From an uncultured Chloroflexota bacterium (lineage in GTDB: Bacteria; Chloroflexota; Chloroflexia; Chloroflexales; Chloroflexaceae): a stretch of 37,264 nucleotides of DNA. The DNA lies in the NCBI GenBank assembly GCA_903915775.1, contig CAIWUD010000355.1, positions 1 to 37,264 on the forward strand. The letters are read 5' to 3'. Below, one piece after another: positions 17,537 to 25,567 of the stretch (positions are counted from its first letter, which is position 1; the number at the start of each line of letters is the position of its first letter). The notes below the pieces were generated by a model. That model made no database searches. It worked only from the letters and a program-made list of their open reading frames with translations, and was not told the DNA's origin. Made by a program: the position numbers and the translations under genes.

Positions 17537-17962
17537 TCACCTCTCGCTACGCGCAAAGATCAAGCTCTCGTTTCCATTCTGGTCGAAGAGCGTGAGCTGG
17601 GAGTCGGTCACCTGGTAAGAGGCGGCCTGACCGAGGAGGGTCAGGTAGGCAGACTCCGCACGCATCGCCGGCTCGGGGCCACCCATCAGAGTCGCGGCCA
17701 GTGGCCCTGCCGAGAAGGCCTCCCCCGGTCCTACGCGGTACGCTCCCCCATAGCTATTAACCCCGCTGCTACCTGAGACCTGGCCATCGGCGAAGGATGC
17801 GCTGATCGTGAACTGGGTGGGGTCGAGAGCACTCACGCTCCACGCCGTCAACTTCCACGCGGTGCCTGCGAGCGGATCGCCTGAGGGTAGGCATCCGGTG
17901 AGCGTTGCGAGTATGGTCATGACCAGGACGAGGGTGCGCAGCATCAGCGCAAGCCGGTTCAT
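17537..17962 (-). CDS. META-domain (HslJ-like) lipoprotein
   Basis: Signal peptide with lipobox (LATLTGC), then LAGTAWKLTAW...SFADGQVSGSSGVNSYGGAYRV, typical of META domains. Confidence 0.8.
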   Translation of the reverse strand: MNRLALMLRTLVLVMTILATLTGCLPSGDPLAGTAWKLTAWSVSALDPTQFTISASFADGQVSGSSGVNSYGGAYRVGPGEAFSAGPLAATLMGGPEPAMRAESAYLTLLGQAASYQVTDSQLTLFDQNGNESLIFARSER

Positions 17963-18146
17963 GTGGGTGCCTCCGGAGTAGAGCTATTGCCCGCCACGAC
18001 TGGTAGTGATACCAAGCGTATGATACCAGACTGGTGTGATGGCACCGTACCCTCGATCCGGTCTCACGGCGATGTTTCTCGGCGTACACGCACTTTGCGC
18101 AGAGCAAGTAGCTTACCCCAACGGTGAACAGGTACCAGACTAGCCC

Positions 18147-19379
18147 CTACTCGCCCCAGGTGGGTAGTTGGAGCCTGATGCCGAGCCAGACCCCAACGAG
18201 CATTGTCGCGGCAAAGACCCAGCCCGAAACGGCGAAGGAGGCGATACCCGAGAGCAGCGTCCCCACAGTGCAGCCAAGAGCGATCAGGGCACCCCAGCCC
18301 TGCATCACCCCACCCGTCAGGGCGGTGAGCGAGCCACGCCAGGTCGGGCGCTCGGGCTGAAAGCGCCCCGCTGCCAGGGCAGCGGCCAGCGAACCAAGCA
18401 CGAGTCCGCCGATGAGCAGGCCATTGTCAGTGATCGTCGTCACGACGGCGGTGGCACAACCTGCCAGCGTATCGAGGCCGTTCAGGCGCTCGGGCGCTAG
18501 GCCGGTGCCGTCAAGGGCGGTGCGTGCCAGGCTGCCGAGTTGCGAGGTGACGCCAAGGGGTTCGATGCGCAGGTAGGCGATTACGCCGATCGCCCCGACC
18601 ACGGCCCCGGTGGCCAGGGGGTGCCAGCGCTGTCTCAGCAGCGCGTCACGGAGAGTGGCAGGAGTTAGGCGCAGCGCAGGGCGGGCGGGCAACTCGGGCA
18701 CACCGCGCAGCAGGAGCAGCGCCAACCCGCCGATCAGCGCCAGCTGTGCGAGTGTGGCGCCGCCGTAGCCTAGCCAAGCCGGTAGCCACAGCACCGGTGC
18801 ATCGGCGATAGTCAGACTGTAGAGCGGATTCCAGCTGAGCAGCCCGAGGCCAAGCCCAACCGTGGCGCCGAGCAGGGCGAATGGAGCACGGGTTGAGCCC
18901 TCGCCCAAGCGGTAGAGGTGCCCGCTCACACAGGCGCCCGACAGCGCCATACCGAGCCCAAAGACGAAGCCACCAAGAGCCAGAGCCCAGCTCACCGGGC
19001 CGATATGGGCCTGGGCCGGCAGCCGCCCGCTGAACGGGTTGGGGAGGAACACCCCGAGCACCAGCGCATAGCCCACCGTGCTGACGGCGAGGGCCATCAG
19101 GATGGCGTAGAGCGGGCCGCTGTTGCGCCGCTCGATCCCATCGCGCAGGATGCAGAAGTAGCAGAAGCGCCCCCGCTCGAAGACGATGCCGAGGGTCGCT
19201 CCAAGCAGCAGCGTAAGGGCGGACGGAGCGCCGCGACCAGCAGTGCCATGCAGGGCATAGGCACCGGCGGCGAGTGCAACGAGCAGCACCGCGGCCACGC
19301 CCGTGGCGAGCACACCCCTGTGTTCAGAGAGGAGCGCAGCCCGGGCGATCGGGCTGCGCTTGAGGTGAGAGTTGGCCAT
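18147..19379 (-). CDS. YeeE/YedE family (DUF395) sulfur-compound permease
   Basis: Polytopic membrane protein with conserved Cys segments ERGRFCYFCILRDG, LSGACVSGHLYRLGEGS and LGCTVGTLLSGI. Confidence 0.88.
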   Translation of the reverse strand: MANSHLKRSPIARAALLSEHRGVLATGVAAVLLVALAAGAYALHGTAGRGAPSALTLLLGATLGIVFERGRFCYFCILRDGIERRNSGPLYAILMALAVSTVGYALVLGVFLPNPFSGRLPAQAHIGPVSWALALGGFVFGLGMALSGACVSGHLYRLGEGSTRAPFALLGATVGLGLGLLSWNPLYSLTIADAPVLWLPAWLGYGGATLAQLALIGGLALLLLRGVPELPARPALRLTPATLRDALLRQRWHPLATGAVVGAIGVIAYLRIEPLGVTSQLGSLARTALDGTGLAPERLNGLDTLAGCATAVVTTITDNGLLIGGLVLGSLAAALAAGRFQPERPTWRGSLTALTGGVMQGWGALIALGCTVGTLLSGIASFAVSGWVFAATMLVGVWLGIRLQLPTWGE

Positions 19380-19382
19380 TGC

Positions 19383-20414
19383 TTACCGCTCACCCCAGAC
19401 CGTACCGCTGGGGTTGGCGATCGGCACGCCGACCGTGTTGCCCCACTCGGTCCACGAGCCGTCGTAGAGCGCTACGTCATAGCCGAGGATCTGGCTCAGT
19501 ACGAACCAGGTGTGACTGGCTCGCTCGCCGATGCGGCAGTAGGTGATCACCGGCGTGCTCCCGTCGATTCCCTTCTCGGCGTATAGTGCTCGTAGTTCGT
19601 CTACCGACTTGAACGTCCCGTCCTCATTGAGCGCCTGTTTCCAGGGGATATTCACCGCACCCGGGATGTGGCCGGCCCGAATGGCCAGTTCCGGGAAGCC
19701 CTCGGGGGCGAAAATCTTGCCCGAGAACTCGTCGGGCGACCTGATGTCGATCAGGTCCTTGGTCTGCTGGCCCTCGACTACCTGGAGCACATCGGGCAGC
19801 TTCACGCGCAGGTTGCCGCGCTGGGCCACCGTGAACGTACCAGCGGCAGGTGTGGGTGGCACGATCGCCAACTCGCGGCTTTCGGCCTCCCACTTGGCTC
19901 GGCTACCGTCGAGCAGGCGCACATCATTGGCACCGTACTGCAGGAAGACCCATGCGCCCCAGGCGGCGAACCAGTTGTTGTTGTCGCCGTAGAGTACTAC
20001 GGTGCTATCGTTGCTGATGCCGGCGGCGCGGACCAACTCCTGGAAGCGTTCCGGGCTGACGATGTCACGGCTCACGGTGTCGACAAAGTCGGTGTGCCAG
20101 ACGAAGTTGACCGCGCCCGGGATGTGGCCCTTCTCGTAGAGGCCCGGTACCACACTGACCTCGACGATGCGCACGTTCGGGTTGTTCAGGTTCTCGGCCA
20201 GCCACTCGGTGCTAACCACGGCCTTGTCGAAGCCACGAGCTCCCAGGGTAGGGCCGCTGGCGGCGGGCTGCTGCTGCGCGGCGGGTTGTTGTGCGGCGGG
20301 TTGTTGCGCGGCGGGTTGCTGCGCGGCCGAGCAGCCGGCGAGCACGAGGGCTGCGGTGATGATCAGGACGGCGAGTGCGCCGAGCCGGTGCGGTGAGACC
20401 ATGCTCTTCATCAT
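19383..20414 (-). CDS. Tandem-rhodanese sulfurtransferase lipoprotein
   Basis: Lipobox LVLAGC, AAQQPAAQQPAAQQ linker, two rhodanese domains, active-site loop ITYCRIGERASHTWF and ALYDGSWTEWG. ATG at 20414 preceded by GGAGAAA. Gene end lies 3 bp from the YeeE start. Confidence 0.9.
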   Translation of the reverse strand: MMKSMVSPHRLGALAVLIITAALVLAGCSAAQQPAAQQPAAQQPAAQQQPAASGPTLGARGFDKAVVSTEWLAENLNNPNVRIVEVSVVPGLYEKGHIPGAVNFVWHTDFVDTVSRDIVSPERFQELVRAAGISNDSTVVLYGDNNNWFAAWGAWVFLQYGANDVRLLDGSRAKWEAESRELAIVPPTPAAGTFTVAQRGNLRVKLPDVLQVVEGQQTKDLIDIRSPDEFSGKIFAPEGFPELAIRAGHIPGAVNIPWKQALNEDGTFKSVDELRALYAEKGIDGSTPVITYCRIGERASHTWFVLSQILGYDVALYDGSWTEWGNTVGVPIANPSGTVWGER

Positions 20415-20507
20415 TTTCTCCTTATACGGAAGCCAGGGACGTCTGGATAGAACACCCCTCATACGTACCATTTGCCTAGGCATGGCTCAATCTAGCCCGA
20501 CCGTTCA

Positions 20508-20759
20508 GCGGGAGGCGTGGCGGGCGCAGCCTTCCACACCCAGCCCTGGTGCCGCCAGCGTGTCACGTCGGCGCAGCCGAAGCGGGAGGCGTGGAGGGCT
20601 GCGCCCGCCACAAACAGACCCAACCCAGCCCTGGTGCTGCCAGCGTCTCACGTCGGCGCAGCCGAAGCGGGAGGCGTGGAGGGCTGCGCCCTCCACAAAC
20701 AGCCCCAACCCAGCAGCCCTGGTGCCGCCAGCGTGTCACATCGGCGTAGCCGAAGCGGA
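20508..20759. repeat. Imperfect tandem repeat array (three units, ~74-88 bp)
   Basis: Units begin GCGGGAGGCGTGG(A/C)GGGC at 20508, 20582 and 20667; each ends in GTCAC(G/A)TCGGCG(C/T)AGCCGAAGCGG. Confidence 0.85.
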
Positions 20760-20783
20760 ACTATACCTAAGCGAACGATGCCT

Positions 20784-20812
20784 ATTTTAACTAAATTGAT
20801 CTAATTTGTCAA
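20784..20812 (-). promoter_or_regulatory. sigma70-type promoter driving the rhodanese-YeeE pair
   Basis: On the - strand: TTGACA (20812-20807), 17 bp, TAAAAT (20789-20784). Confidence 0.75.
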
Positions 20813-20993
20813 CTATTATAAATCGACGCCGAACTGGTTCACCCTGCTCCCTGGCGCGATCAAGGCTAGGTGAGGTCTTTTTGTGGAATGGCGAAGCCAG
20901 CCACACCGTTCCGGGGGCTAGTCACACTGATCTGCGCCAGGCCGTACCCCAGCCTGGGATCACCAAGCGCCTGCTCGGTTCCCTTGAGTACGC

Positions 20994-21404
20994 TTAGACG
21001 CCCCCATCTTCTGCGGTAGAGTCTGGTTCAGCGTCCGGTAACTGTCCGGCAGCCCGCCATTCCAGTACCCCGAGGCAGCCTACGAAGATGGCTTCCCCGA
21101 CCAGTTGGCCCACCCCGAACAGGCTGGCCCGGCCGGTCCAGAGTGTGGCGAGGAGGGCGCACACGACTGCCCAGATGATGTTCGCTGCCGCTACTACCCG
21201 GAGGAGCGGCACCCTATCGCCCCGGCTAAACCGTGCAAGGGTGAAGGAGACACAGGCGTAGGCAAGGTTCGCGATCCCGATCAGCAGCACCAACCCGCCG
21301 GGTAGCTGGTATAGATCGGTTAACCAGCCATGGAGGGCCAGCACTAGTGCTCCTGCCACGGCTCCGGCCACCCAATCCACCTGGATGAGTTGTCCTGCAC
21401 GCAT
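20994..21404 (-). CDS. Small polytopic membrane protein of unknown function
   Basis: About four hydrophobic helices (VAGAVAGALVLALHGWL, GGLVLLIGIANLAYACVSF, VVAAANIIWAVVCALLATLW, VGEAIFVGCLGVLEW). Confidence 0.65.
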   Translation of the reverse strand: MRAGQLIQVDWVAGAVAGALVLALHGWLTDLYQLPGGLVLLIGIANLAYACVSFTLARFSRGDRVPLLRVVAAANIIWAVVCALLATLWTGRASLFGVGQLVGEAIFVGCLGVLEWRAAGQLPDAEPDSTAEDGGV

Positions 21405-21472
21405 GCTACTCCTATGGGAGGTGAGGGCGTAGCCCGCCACCAGCCGAGTTATGATTTGCGCCTAAACTACCG

Positions 21473-21970
21473 CTAGATCTCGCAGGTACAGCCGGTGCGC
21501 AAGGTAAACCGGGTTGGGGACTGGTGAACGGTAGTATCGGAGGCGGTATGGTGCTGGATGTGGCCGGTGCGTGGGTCAAAGACGAGGACATCCAGGACGC
21601 CCTGGTCGAGGTAGAAGGGTGCACCGCTTGGGCCAACATCCTTCTCCTCGTAGCCGACTGAGATAATCTCGATGACTGCCTGGGGCAGTAGCTCAAGGGC
21701 CTGGTCGGTCAGGGGCGGTGCAATACAGAAGATTGCAATGTCTGGCCGCTTGTATGAGACGCCGAACTTGATCAGCACATCACTGTAGTGATAGCAGCCA
21801 CAGCTGCTTCCCGCAGTAGCTTTGATGGTAGCGCGAATGGTGTCCACTGTATGCTGGTGGCGCAGCGCGGGCGAAGCCTCCCAGCGCAACTCACCGCGCA
21901 CGTACTCGAGCCGCACAGGTGCGCCCAACGCCTCGGTCTGGAGGATGAGATCCTCGATTGGAACACTCAT
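21473..21970 (-). CDS. Uma2-family (DUF820, PD-(D/E)XK-like) protein
   Basis: VRLEYVRGELRWEASPALRHQHTVDTIRATIKA...YSDVLIKFGVSYKRPDIAIF...AVIEIISVGYEEKD...PFYLDQGVLDVLVFDPRTG. Confidence 0.8.
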   Translation of the reverse strand: MSVPIEDLILQTEALGAPVRLEYVRGELRWEASPALRHQHTVDTIRATIKATAGSSCGCYHYSDVLIKFGVSYKRPDIAIFCIAPPLTDQALELLPQAVIEIISVGYEEKDVGPSGAPFYLDQGVLDVLVFDPRTGHIQHHTASDTTVHQSPTRFTLRTGCTCEI

Positions 21971-22161
21971 AGTATCTCCTTCAAGCTCTGGCACTCCCGC
22001 CCCTCTGCTCGATCACCTCCTGGATATCGGCTATCTGCACATCGTAGCTGCCCTGCAAGCGCGCAACTTCTTGCATACATGGCACAGGGGCCTGTGCTCG
22101 TCTCCATCCCGCTCCATGCATCCATACTCAGTCATCTGGTATCCTCTCCAAAACTGCTGGA

Positions 22162-22641
22162 TCAGGCCGCCGACGGCACGGCGACACCCGCCCGTTGGGC
22201 TACGCGCTCGGCTAAGGTGGGTGTGGTTGCAGGCGTGATGATGCGGTCGCGGAGGTAGTGAAAGAACCCCACGCCACGTTGGGCGGCGGTGGCGGCCAGG
22301 GTTTGGAAGGTGTCCCAGGCCCGTGACCCATTCCGCGATTGCGGGCCGAAACGGACATCGCGTTTGCGCACCCGGCGTCGCGCCGCCAGTTCCATCGCAT
22401 TATGGTGGAGAGGAGTGTCGGGATGCTGCAGCACCGCCAACAGCTGAGCCCGTTTGTCGGCCGTTTTGATGATCCGGTCATCCCATGCTGCGTACGTCGT
22501 TCCCTCTTCCACCAACGCGTCGAAGGCCTCCTCCAACCGGAGCCGTTCCGCCGCCGTCGGTGCCCGTTGAGAGGCCAGCAGGTCGCGGTAGAACGTCCAG
22601 GAGCGCGTCCCAAACGCGGCCAGTTCCGCCTGATGGTGTGG
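22162..22641 (-). pseudogene. 3' fragment of an IS66-like transposase
   Basis: PHHQAELAAFGTRSWTFYRDLLA...PLHHNAMELAARRRVRKRDVRFGPQSRNGSRAWDTFQTLAATAAQRGVGFFHYLRDRI resembles the C-terminal region of IS66-type transposases. The catalytic N-terminal portion is absent. Confidence 0.65.
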
Positions 22642-22642
22642 C

Positions 22643-22705
22643 ACGCGCAAACATCCAGACATCAGCATCTTTCGCCTGGTCAAGCCCGTGAAAGACGACA
22701 TGGCT
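22643..22705 (-). pseudogene. Remnant of a DUF5615 (PIN-like) toxin gene
   Basis: SHVVFHGLDQAKDADVWMFAR, read in the frame offset from the adjoining DUF433 ORF, matches the central conserved part of DUF5615 proteins that normally follow DUF433 genes. Confidence 0.55.
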
Positions 22706-22916
22706 GCGTCCGTTCCCGTTCGGCCGCAAAGCTTAAGCAAGCGTGAATATCATCCACCGTCAGATCGGGGAAATCCTCCAGAATCTCCGCTACCGTCATG
22801 CCTGCCGCCAAGTACGACAGAATATCATAGACGGTGTATCGGAGCCCACGGATGATTGGTTTGCCGCTCCGGATGTGCGGATCGATCGTGATAATAGTCT
22901 GATACGCTTTCTCCAT
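22680..22916 (-). CDS. DUF433 antitoxin-like protein (C-terminus altered by a junction)
   Basis: MEKAYQTIITIDPHIRSGKPIIRGLRYTVYDILSYLAAGMTVAEILEDFPDLTVDDIHACLSFAAERERTQ is typical DUF433; the tail PCRLSRA runs into the DUF5615 remnant. Confidence 0.8.
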   Translation of the reverse strand: MEKAYQTIITIDPHIRSGKPIIRGLRYTVYDILSYLAAGMTVAEILEDFPDLTVDDIHACLSFAAERERTQPCRLSRA

Positions 22917-23050
22917 GATCACTCCTGTGACGTACCTCCATCGGTTGGGTTCTTTGTGGATGGCGGTGCCCTTCGCCCCCCCGTAAGCTGGTCAAGCTTG
23001 TTTGAAACAGGCCTTACTGCGGTGATTCTACCACGTTTGGCCCACAGGCA
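22851..23050. repeat. Dispersed repeat copy A (DUF433 5' end plus upstream region)
   Basis: GATGATTGGTTTGCCGCTCCGG...GTAAGCTGGTCAAGCTTGTTTGAAACAGGCCTTACTGCGGTGATTCTACCACGTTTGGCCCACAGGCA, nearly identical to the copies at 24444 and 25494. Confidence 0.85.
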
Positions 23051-23092
23051 ATAAGGTCCCACCGAACACCGCATTGACTGGCCCGTGTGCAA

Positions 23093-23536
23093 CTAGATTT
23101 TCCACAGGATGGCCAAGATAACCGTGACGAGGCAGGCCGTCCCAATGAGGAACACAATCTGTGCCGTTCGCAGAAGGATTGCCTTCCGTCCCTGTAGACG
23201 GAGGTACAGTTGCCGCATTTCTGTCAGATTATCCTTCTGATGCACCTTGCGGTGCGGTATAGCCACCAACATGGCCGCTAGGAGCGATCCGAAAAACGTG
23301 CAAACACTGATGGTACCTGCCCATTGAATGATCGGCTCCTGCAGGTACGCCGGCTGGTCACTCAGTGCTAGCACGGCAAAGGTCGAGTCGCCTTGAAGCC
23401 TACCTCCAACGCCTACTCCGCAAACAGCTCTGCTAAGAGGGAGGCTTCCGGCTCCCTCCCCCGTTGGGGGAGGGGTGGGGTGGGGGCACGAGGGGTTCAG
23501 GGGTTGAGGAGGGAAGCTTCCGGCTCCCTCCCCCAA
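23093..23536 (-). CDS. Small membrane protein, possibly DUF2721-like, N-terminus within repeat sequence
   Basis: Two hydrophobic helices around QLYLRLQGRKAILLRTAQIVFLIGTACLVTVILAILWKI. The N-terminal ~40 aa are translated from a repeat element, so the true start is uncertain. Confidence 0.4.
   Translation of the reverse strand: MGEGAGSFPPQPLNPSCPHPTPPPTGEGAGSLPLSRAVCGVGVGGRLQGDSTFAVLALSDQPAYLQEPIIQWAGTISVCTFFGSLLAAMLVAIPHRKVHQKDNLTEMRQLYLRLQGRKAILLRTAQIVFLIGTACLVTVILAILWKI
23454..23474. repeat. GC-rich hairpin element within a duplicated repeat
   Basis: CCCTCCCCC-GTT-GGGGGAGGG perfect 9-bp stem. The flanking motif (G)AGCTTCCGGCTCCCTCCCCC-like recurs at ~23514-23534. Confidence 0.7.
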
Positions 23537-23546
23537 CGGGCATTCC

Positions 23547-23575
23547 TTGATACGGATCTGACGAACTGATACAAT
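23547..23575 (+). promoter_or_regulatory. sigma70-type promoter for the DUF4160/DUF2442 module
   Basis: TTGATA (23547-23552), 17 bp, TACAAT (23570-23575); a GTG start with AGGAGGG follows at 23614. Confidence 0.7.
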
Positions 23576-23613
23576 TAGGGTGAACGATGGCTTTCCCTAC
23601 CAGGAGGGCGCAC

Positions 23614-23853
23614 GTGTCCACCCAAACAAGTAGCTACGAAACGATTTTAGCGCTCGTACGCGCATGGCCTGCCGCGCAACGCTTTTTGCTAGTGCACGAT
23701 CTATTAGCGACGCTTGCGCCAACCGAACGCGCCCCCCATCCGACGTTGCCGCATGCCCGCGGCTTACTGGCGACCGACCACGCCCCACCAACTGATGCAC
23801 AGGTTGACGCACCAATTGATCGACAGACGACAGTTCCTCCGAGCCAGCCATGA
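23614..23853 (+). CDS. Small protein preceding DUF4160 (TA-like module component)
   Basis: GTG start with AGGAGGG; STQTSSYETILALVRAWPAAQRFLLVHDLLATLAP...HARGLLATDHAPPTDAQV; same strand and adjacent to DUF4160. Confidence 0.55.
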   Translation: MSTQTSSYETILALVRAWPAAQRFLLVHDLLATLAPTERAPHPTLPHARGLLATDHAPPTDAQVDAPIDRQTTVPPSQP

Positions 23854-23870
23854 GGAGTACATGATCGCCT

Positions 23871-24131
23871 ATGCCACGGATCAGCGCCTTTTTCGGCATT
23901 GTGATCTGGATGTACTACAACGACCATCAGCCGCCCCATTTCCATGCCACCTATGGTGACCAGGAAGCGCTGATCATCATCGGGGCGGGCGATCTCTATG
24001 AAGGACAACTGTCGCGGCGGGCGCTGTGGCTCGTGCAAGAATGGGAAGAGCTCCATCGGGCCGAACTGCTTGCCAACTGGGAGTTGGCGCGCCAGGCGCA
24101 ACCACTCGTGCCTATTGCCCCACTGACATAA
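23871..24131 (+). CDS. DUF4160 family protein
   Basis: MPRISAFFGIVIWMYYNDHQPPHFHATYGDQEALIIIGAGDLYEGQLSRRALWLVQEWEELHRAELLANWELA. Confidence 0.9.
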   Translation: MPRISAFFGIVIWMYYNDHQPPHFHATYGDQEALIIIGAGDLYEGQLSRRALWLVQEWEELHRAELLANWELARQAQPLVPIAPLT

Positions 24132-24145
24132 GGAGGGACGGAGTG

Positions 24146-24439
24146 ATGACCCAATTCATCCGCGTACAGGCGGCGGAACCGCTGGATGCGTTACGCATCC
24201 GGGTTCGGTTTACCAATGGCGAACAGCGTGAGATTGATCTCACGCCGTATATTGCCACGGGACCGATCTTCGAGCCAGTGCGCACGAACCCGGCCTTTTT
24301 TCGATCAGTCGTGGTGGATGGTGGGACGCTGACCTGGTCGAATGGCGCCGACATTGACCCAGATGTCCTGTACTATGGCGGAGCGCCACCGTGGGCTCAA
24401 GCTCCTCCTCACTCGGAAGAAACCCCCTCCGCACGATGA
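24146..24439 (+). CDS. DUF2442 family protein
   Basis: LRIRVRFTNGEQREIDLTPYIATGPIFEPVRTNPAFFRSVVVDGGTLTWSNGADIDPDVLYYG; AGGAGGG upstream of the ATG. Confidence 0.88.
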   Translation: MTQFIRVQAAEPLDALRIRVRFTNGEQREIDLTPYIATGPIFEPVRTNPAFFRSVVVDGGTLTWSNGADIDPDVLYYGGAPPWAQAPPHSEETPSAR

Positions 24440-24443
24440 CGCC

Positions 24444-24509
24444 GATGATTGGCTTGCCGCTCCGGATGTGCGGATCGATCGTGATCATAGTCTGATACGC
24501 TTTCTCCAT
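24444..24509 (-). pseudogene. Truncated DUF433 5' fragment
   Basis: MEKAYQTMITIDPHIRSGKPII is identical to the DUF433 start at 22916 except I->M; homology stops at 24444 where DUF2442-side sequence begins. Confidence 0.85.
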
Positions 24510-24617
24510 GATCACTCCTGTGACGTACCCCCATCGGTTGGGTTCTTTGTGGATGGTGGTGCCCTTCACCCCTCCCATAAGATGGTCAAGCTCGTTTGAA
24601 ACAGGCCTTACTGCGGT
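24444..24617. repeat. Dispersed repeat copy B
   Basis: Matches copy A from GATGATTGG to AACAGGCCTTACTGCGGT, then diverges. Confidence 0.85.
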
Positions 24618-24648
24618 ACGGATGTTGAAACGAATCTCGAGTCAGGAT

Positions 24649-25086
24649 TTATTCTGGAACGATAGGAGGATGTTCGCCAACGCCAAGCAGCAGACGGCGT
24701 AGATTCACCACACCAGTGCGGTTGAGTCGCAGGGTAGCGATGGTCGCACGGCCAGTCGGAGTTAGGCCGACGAGAACCAACAGATCAGCACTCCAGACGA
24801 AGTGGTTGCTCCAGTGGTCGCGGCGCGGGTTGTATAACGGGGCGATCAACCCACTCACCGGGTCAACTGCCTCAGTGTGCTGGTACTTATGGTTGTTGCA
24901 GCCTTGGCAGGCCAGCGCGAGGTTTTCAAACACCGTCTGGCCACCCTTCGCACGTGGGAGCACATGCTCGACTGAAAGACGTTGGGTTGCATAGCTCGCG
25001 GGACTCAGGCAATACTCGCAGCGGTCGCGTGCCTGTTCGACCACCAGCGCCCGCAGCTCCGTGCGCGAGTGGAAAGTTTCAGCCAT
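24649..25086 (-). CDS. HNH endonuclease
   Basis: DRCEYCLSPASYATQRLSVEHVLPRAKGGQTVFENLALACQGCNNHKYQ. Confidence 0.92.
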   Translation of the reverse strand: MAETFHSRTELRALVVEQARDRCEYCLSPASYATQRLSVEHVLPRAKGGQTVFENLALACQGCNNHKYQHTEAVDPVSGLIAPLYNPRRDHWSNHFVWSADLLVLVGLTPTGRATIATLRLNRTGVVNLRRLLLGVGEHPPIVPE

Positions 25087-25477
25087 ACGCTGGAGCCCTG
25101 ATACTGAGCGAATCCATGAGTGCACTAACCGTCGTCTGCCTCAACTGAGCAAGCTTCTGTAACGCCTCCAACCGCTCGGCGGCATGCTGCTCGATCACAT
25201 CGGTCATCGCGATGAGCTCGTCTAACTCCACTGGTGTGATCATCTCCGCCTGGCGCCGCGCCACAAGCGCATCAAAACGAGCCTGCTGAAGTGGAGCAAG
25301 GTGCGCTGCGTCGATGACCAGCAGGAGCGCGATCTCATCAGCGCCTAGCTGTCCACCCGTACGGCGGGTACGTAGTGCGACGACCTGCGCTACAAAGGTA
25401 TCGAGCTCATTGGCTGGGAGCCGCTCAACTGCTCGCAGCAGCTGTTCTGTTGAGACCTCAATCGGGATTATGCTCAT
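25079..25477 (-). CDS. Conserved hypothetical protein coupled to the HNH gene
   Basis: MSIIPIEVSTEQLLRAVERLPANELDTFVAQVVALRTRR...; its stop overlaps the HNH start by 8 nt; SD GAGGAGAAG upstream. Confidence 0.75.
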   Translation of the reverse strand: MSIIPIEVSTEQLLRAVERLPANELDTFVAQVVALRTRRTGGQLGADEIALLLVIDAAHLAPLQQARFDALVARRQAEMITPVELDELIAMTDVIEQHAAERLEALQKLAQLRQTTVSALMDSLSIRAPAYG

Positions 25478-25493
25478 TGGCTTCTCCTCACAA

Positions 25494-25567
25494 CCTCCCG
25501 TAAGCTGGTCAAGCTCGTTTGAAACAGGCCGTATTCCAGTGATTCTACCACGTTTAGCCCACAGGCA
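25494..25567. repeat. Dispersed repeat copy C
   Basis: CCTCCCGTAAGCTGGTCAAGCTCGTTTGAAACAGGCC...GTGATTCTACCACGTTTAGCCCACAGGCA matches the 3' part of copy A. Confidence 0.85.

Noticed and set aside
18918-20396. Long + strand ORFs (18918-19586, 19668-20396) opposite the YeeE/rhodanese genes
   Set aside because: Low-complexity, Arg/Gly/Ala-rich antisense translations in GC-rich DNA; the - strand genes have clear family motifs and ribosome-binding sites.
20508-20759. Possible CRISPR array
   Set aside because: Only three units with unequal periods (74, 85, 88 bp); homology extends through most of the unit with no unique spacers, and no cas genes are nearby.
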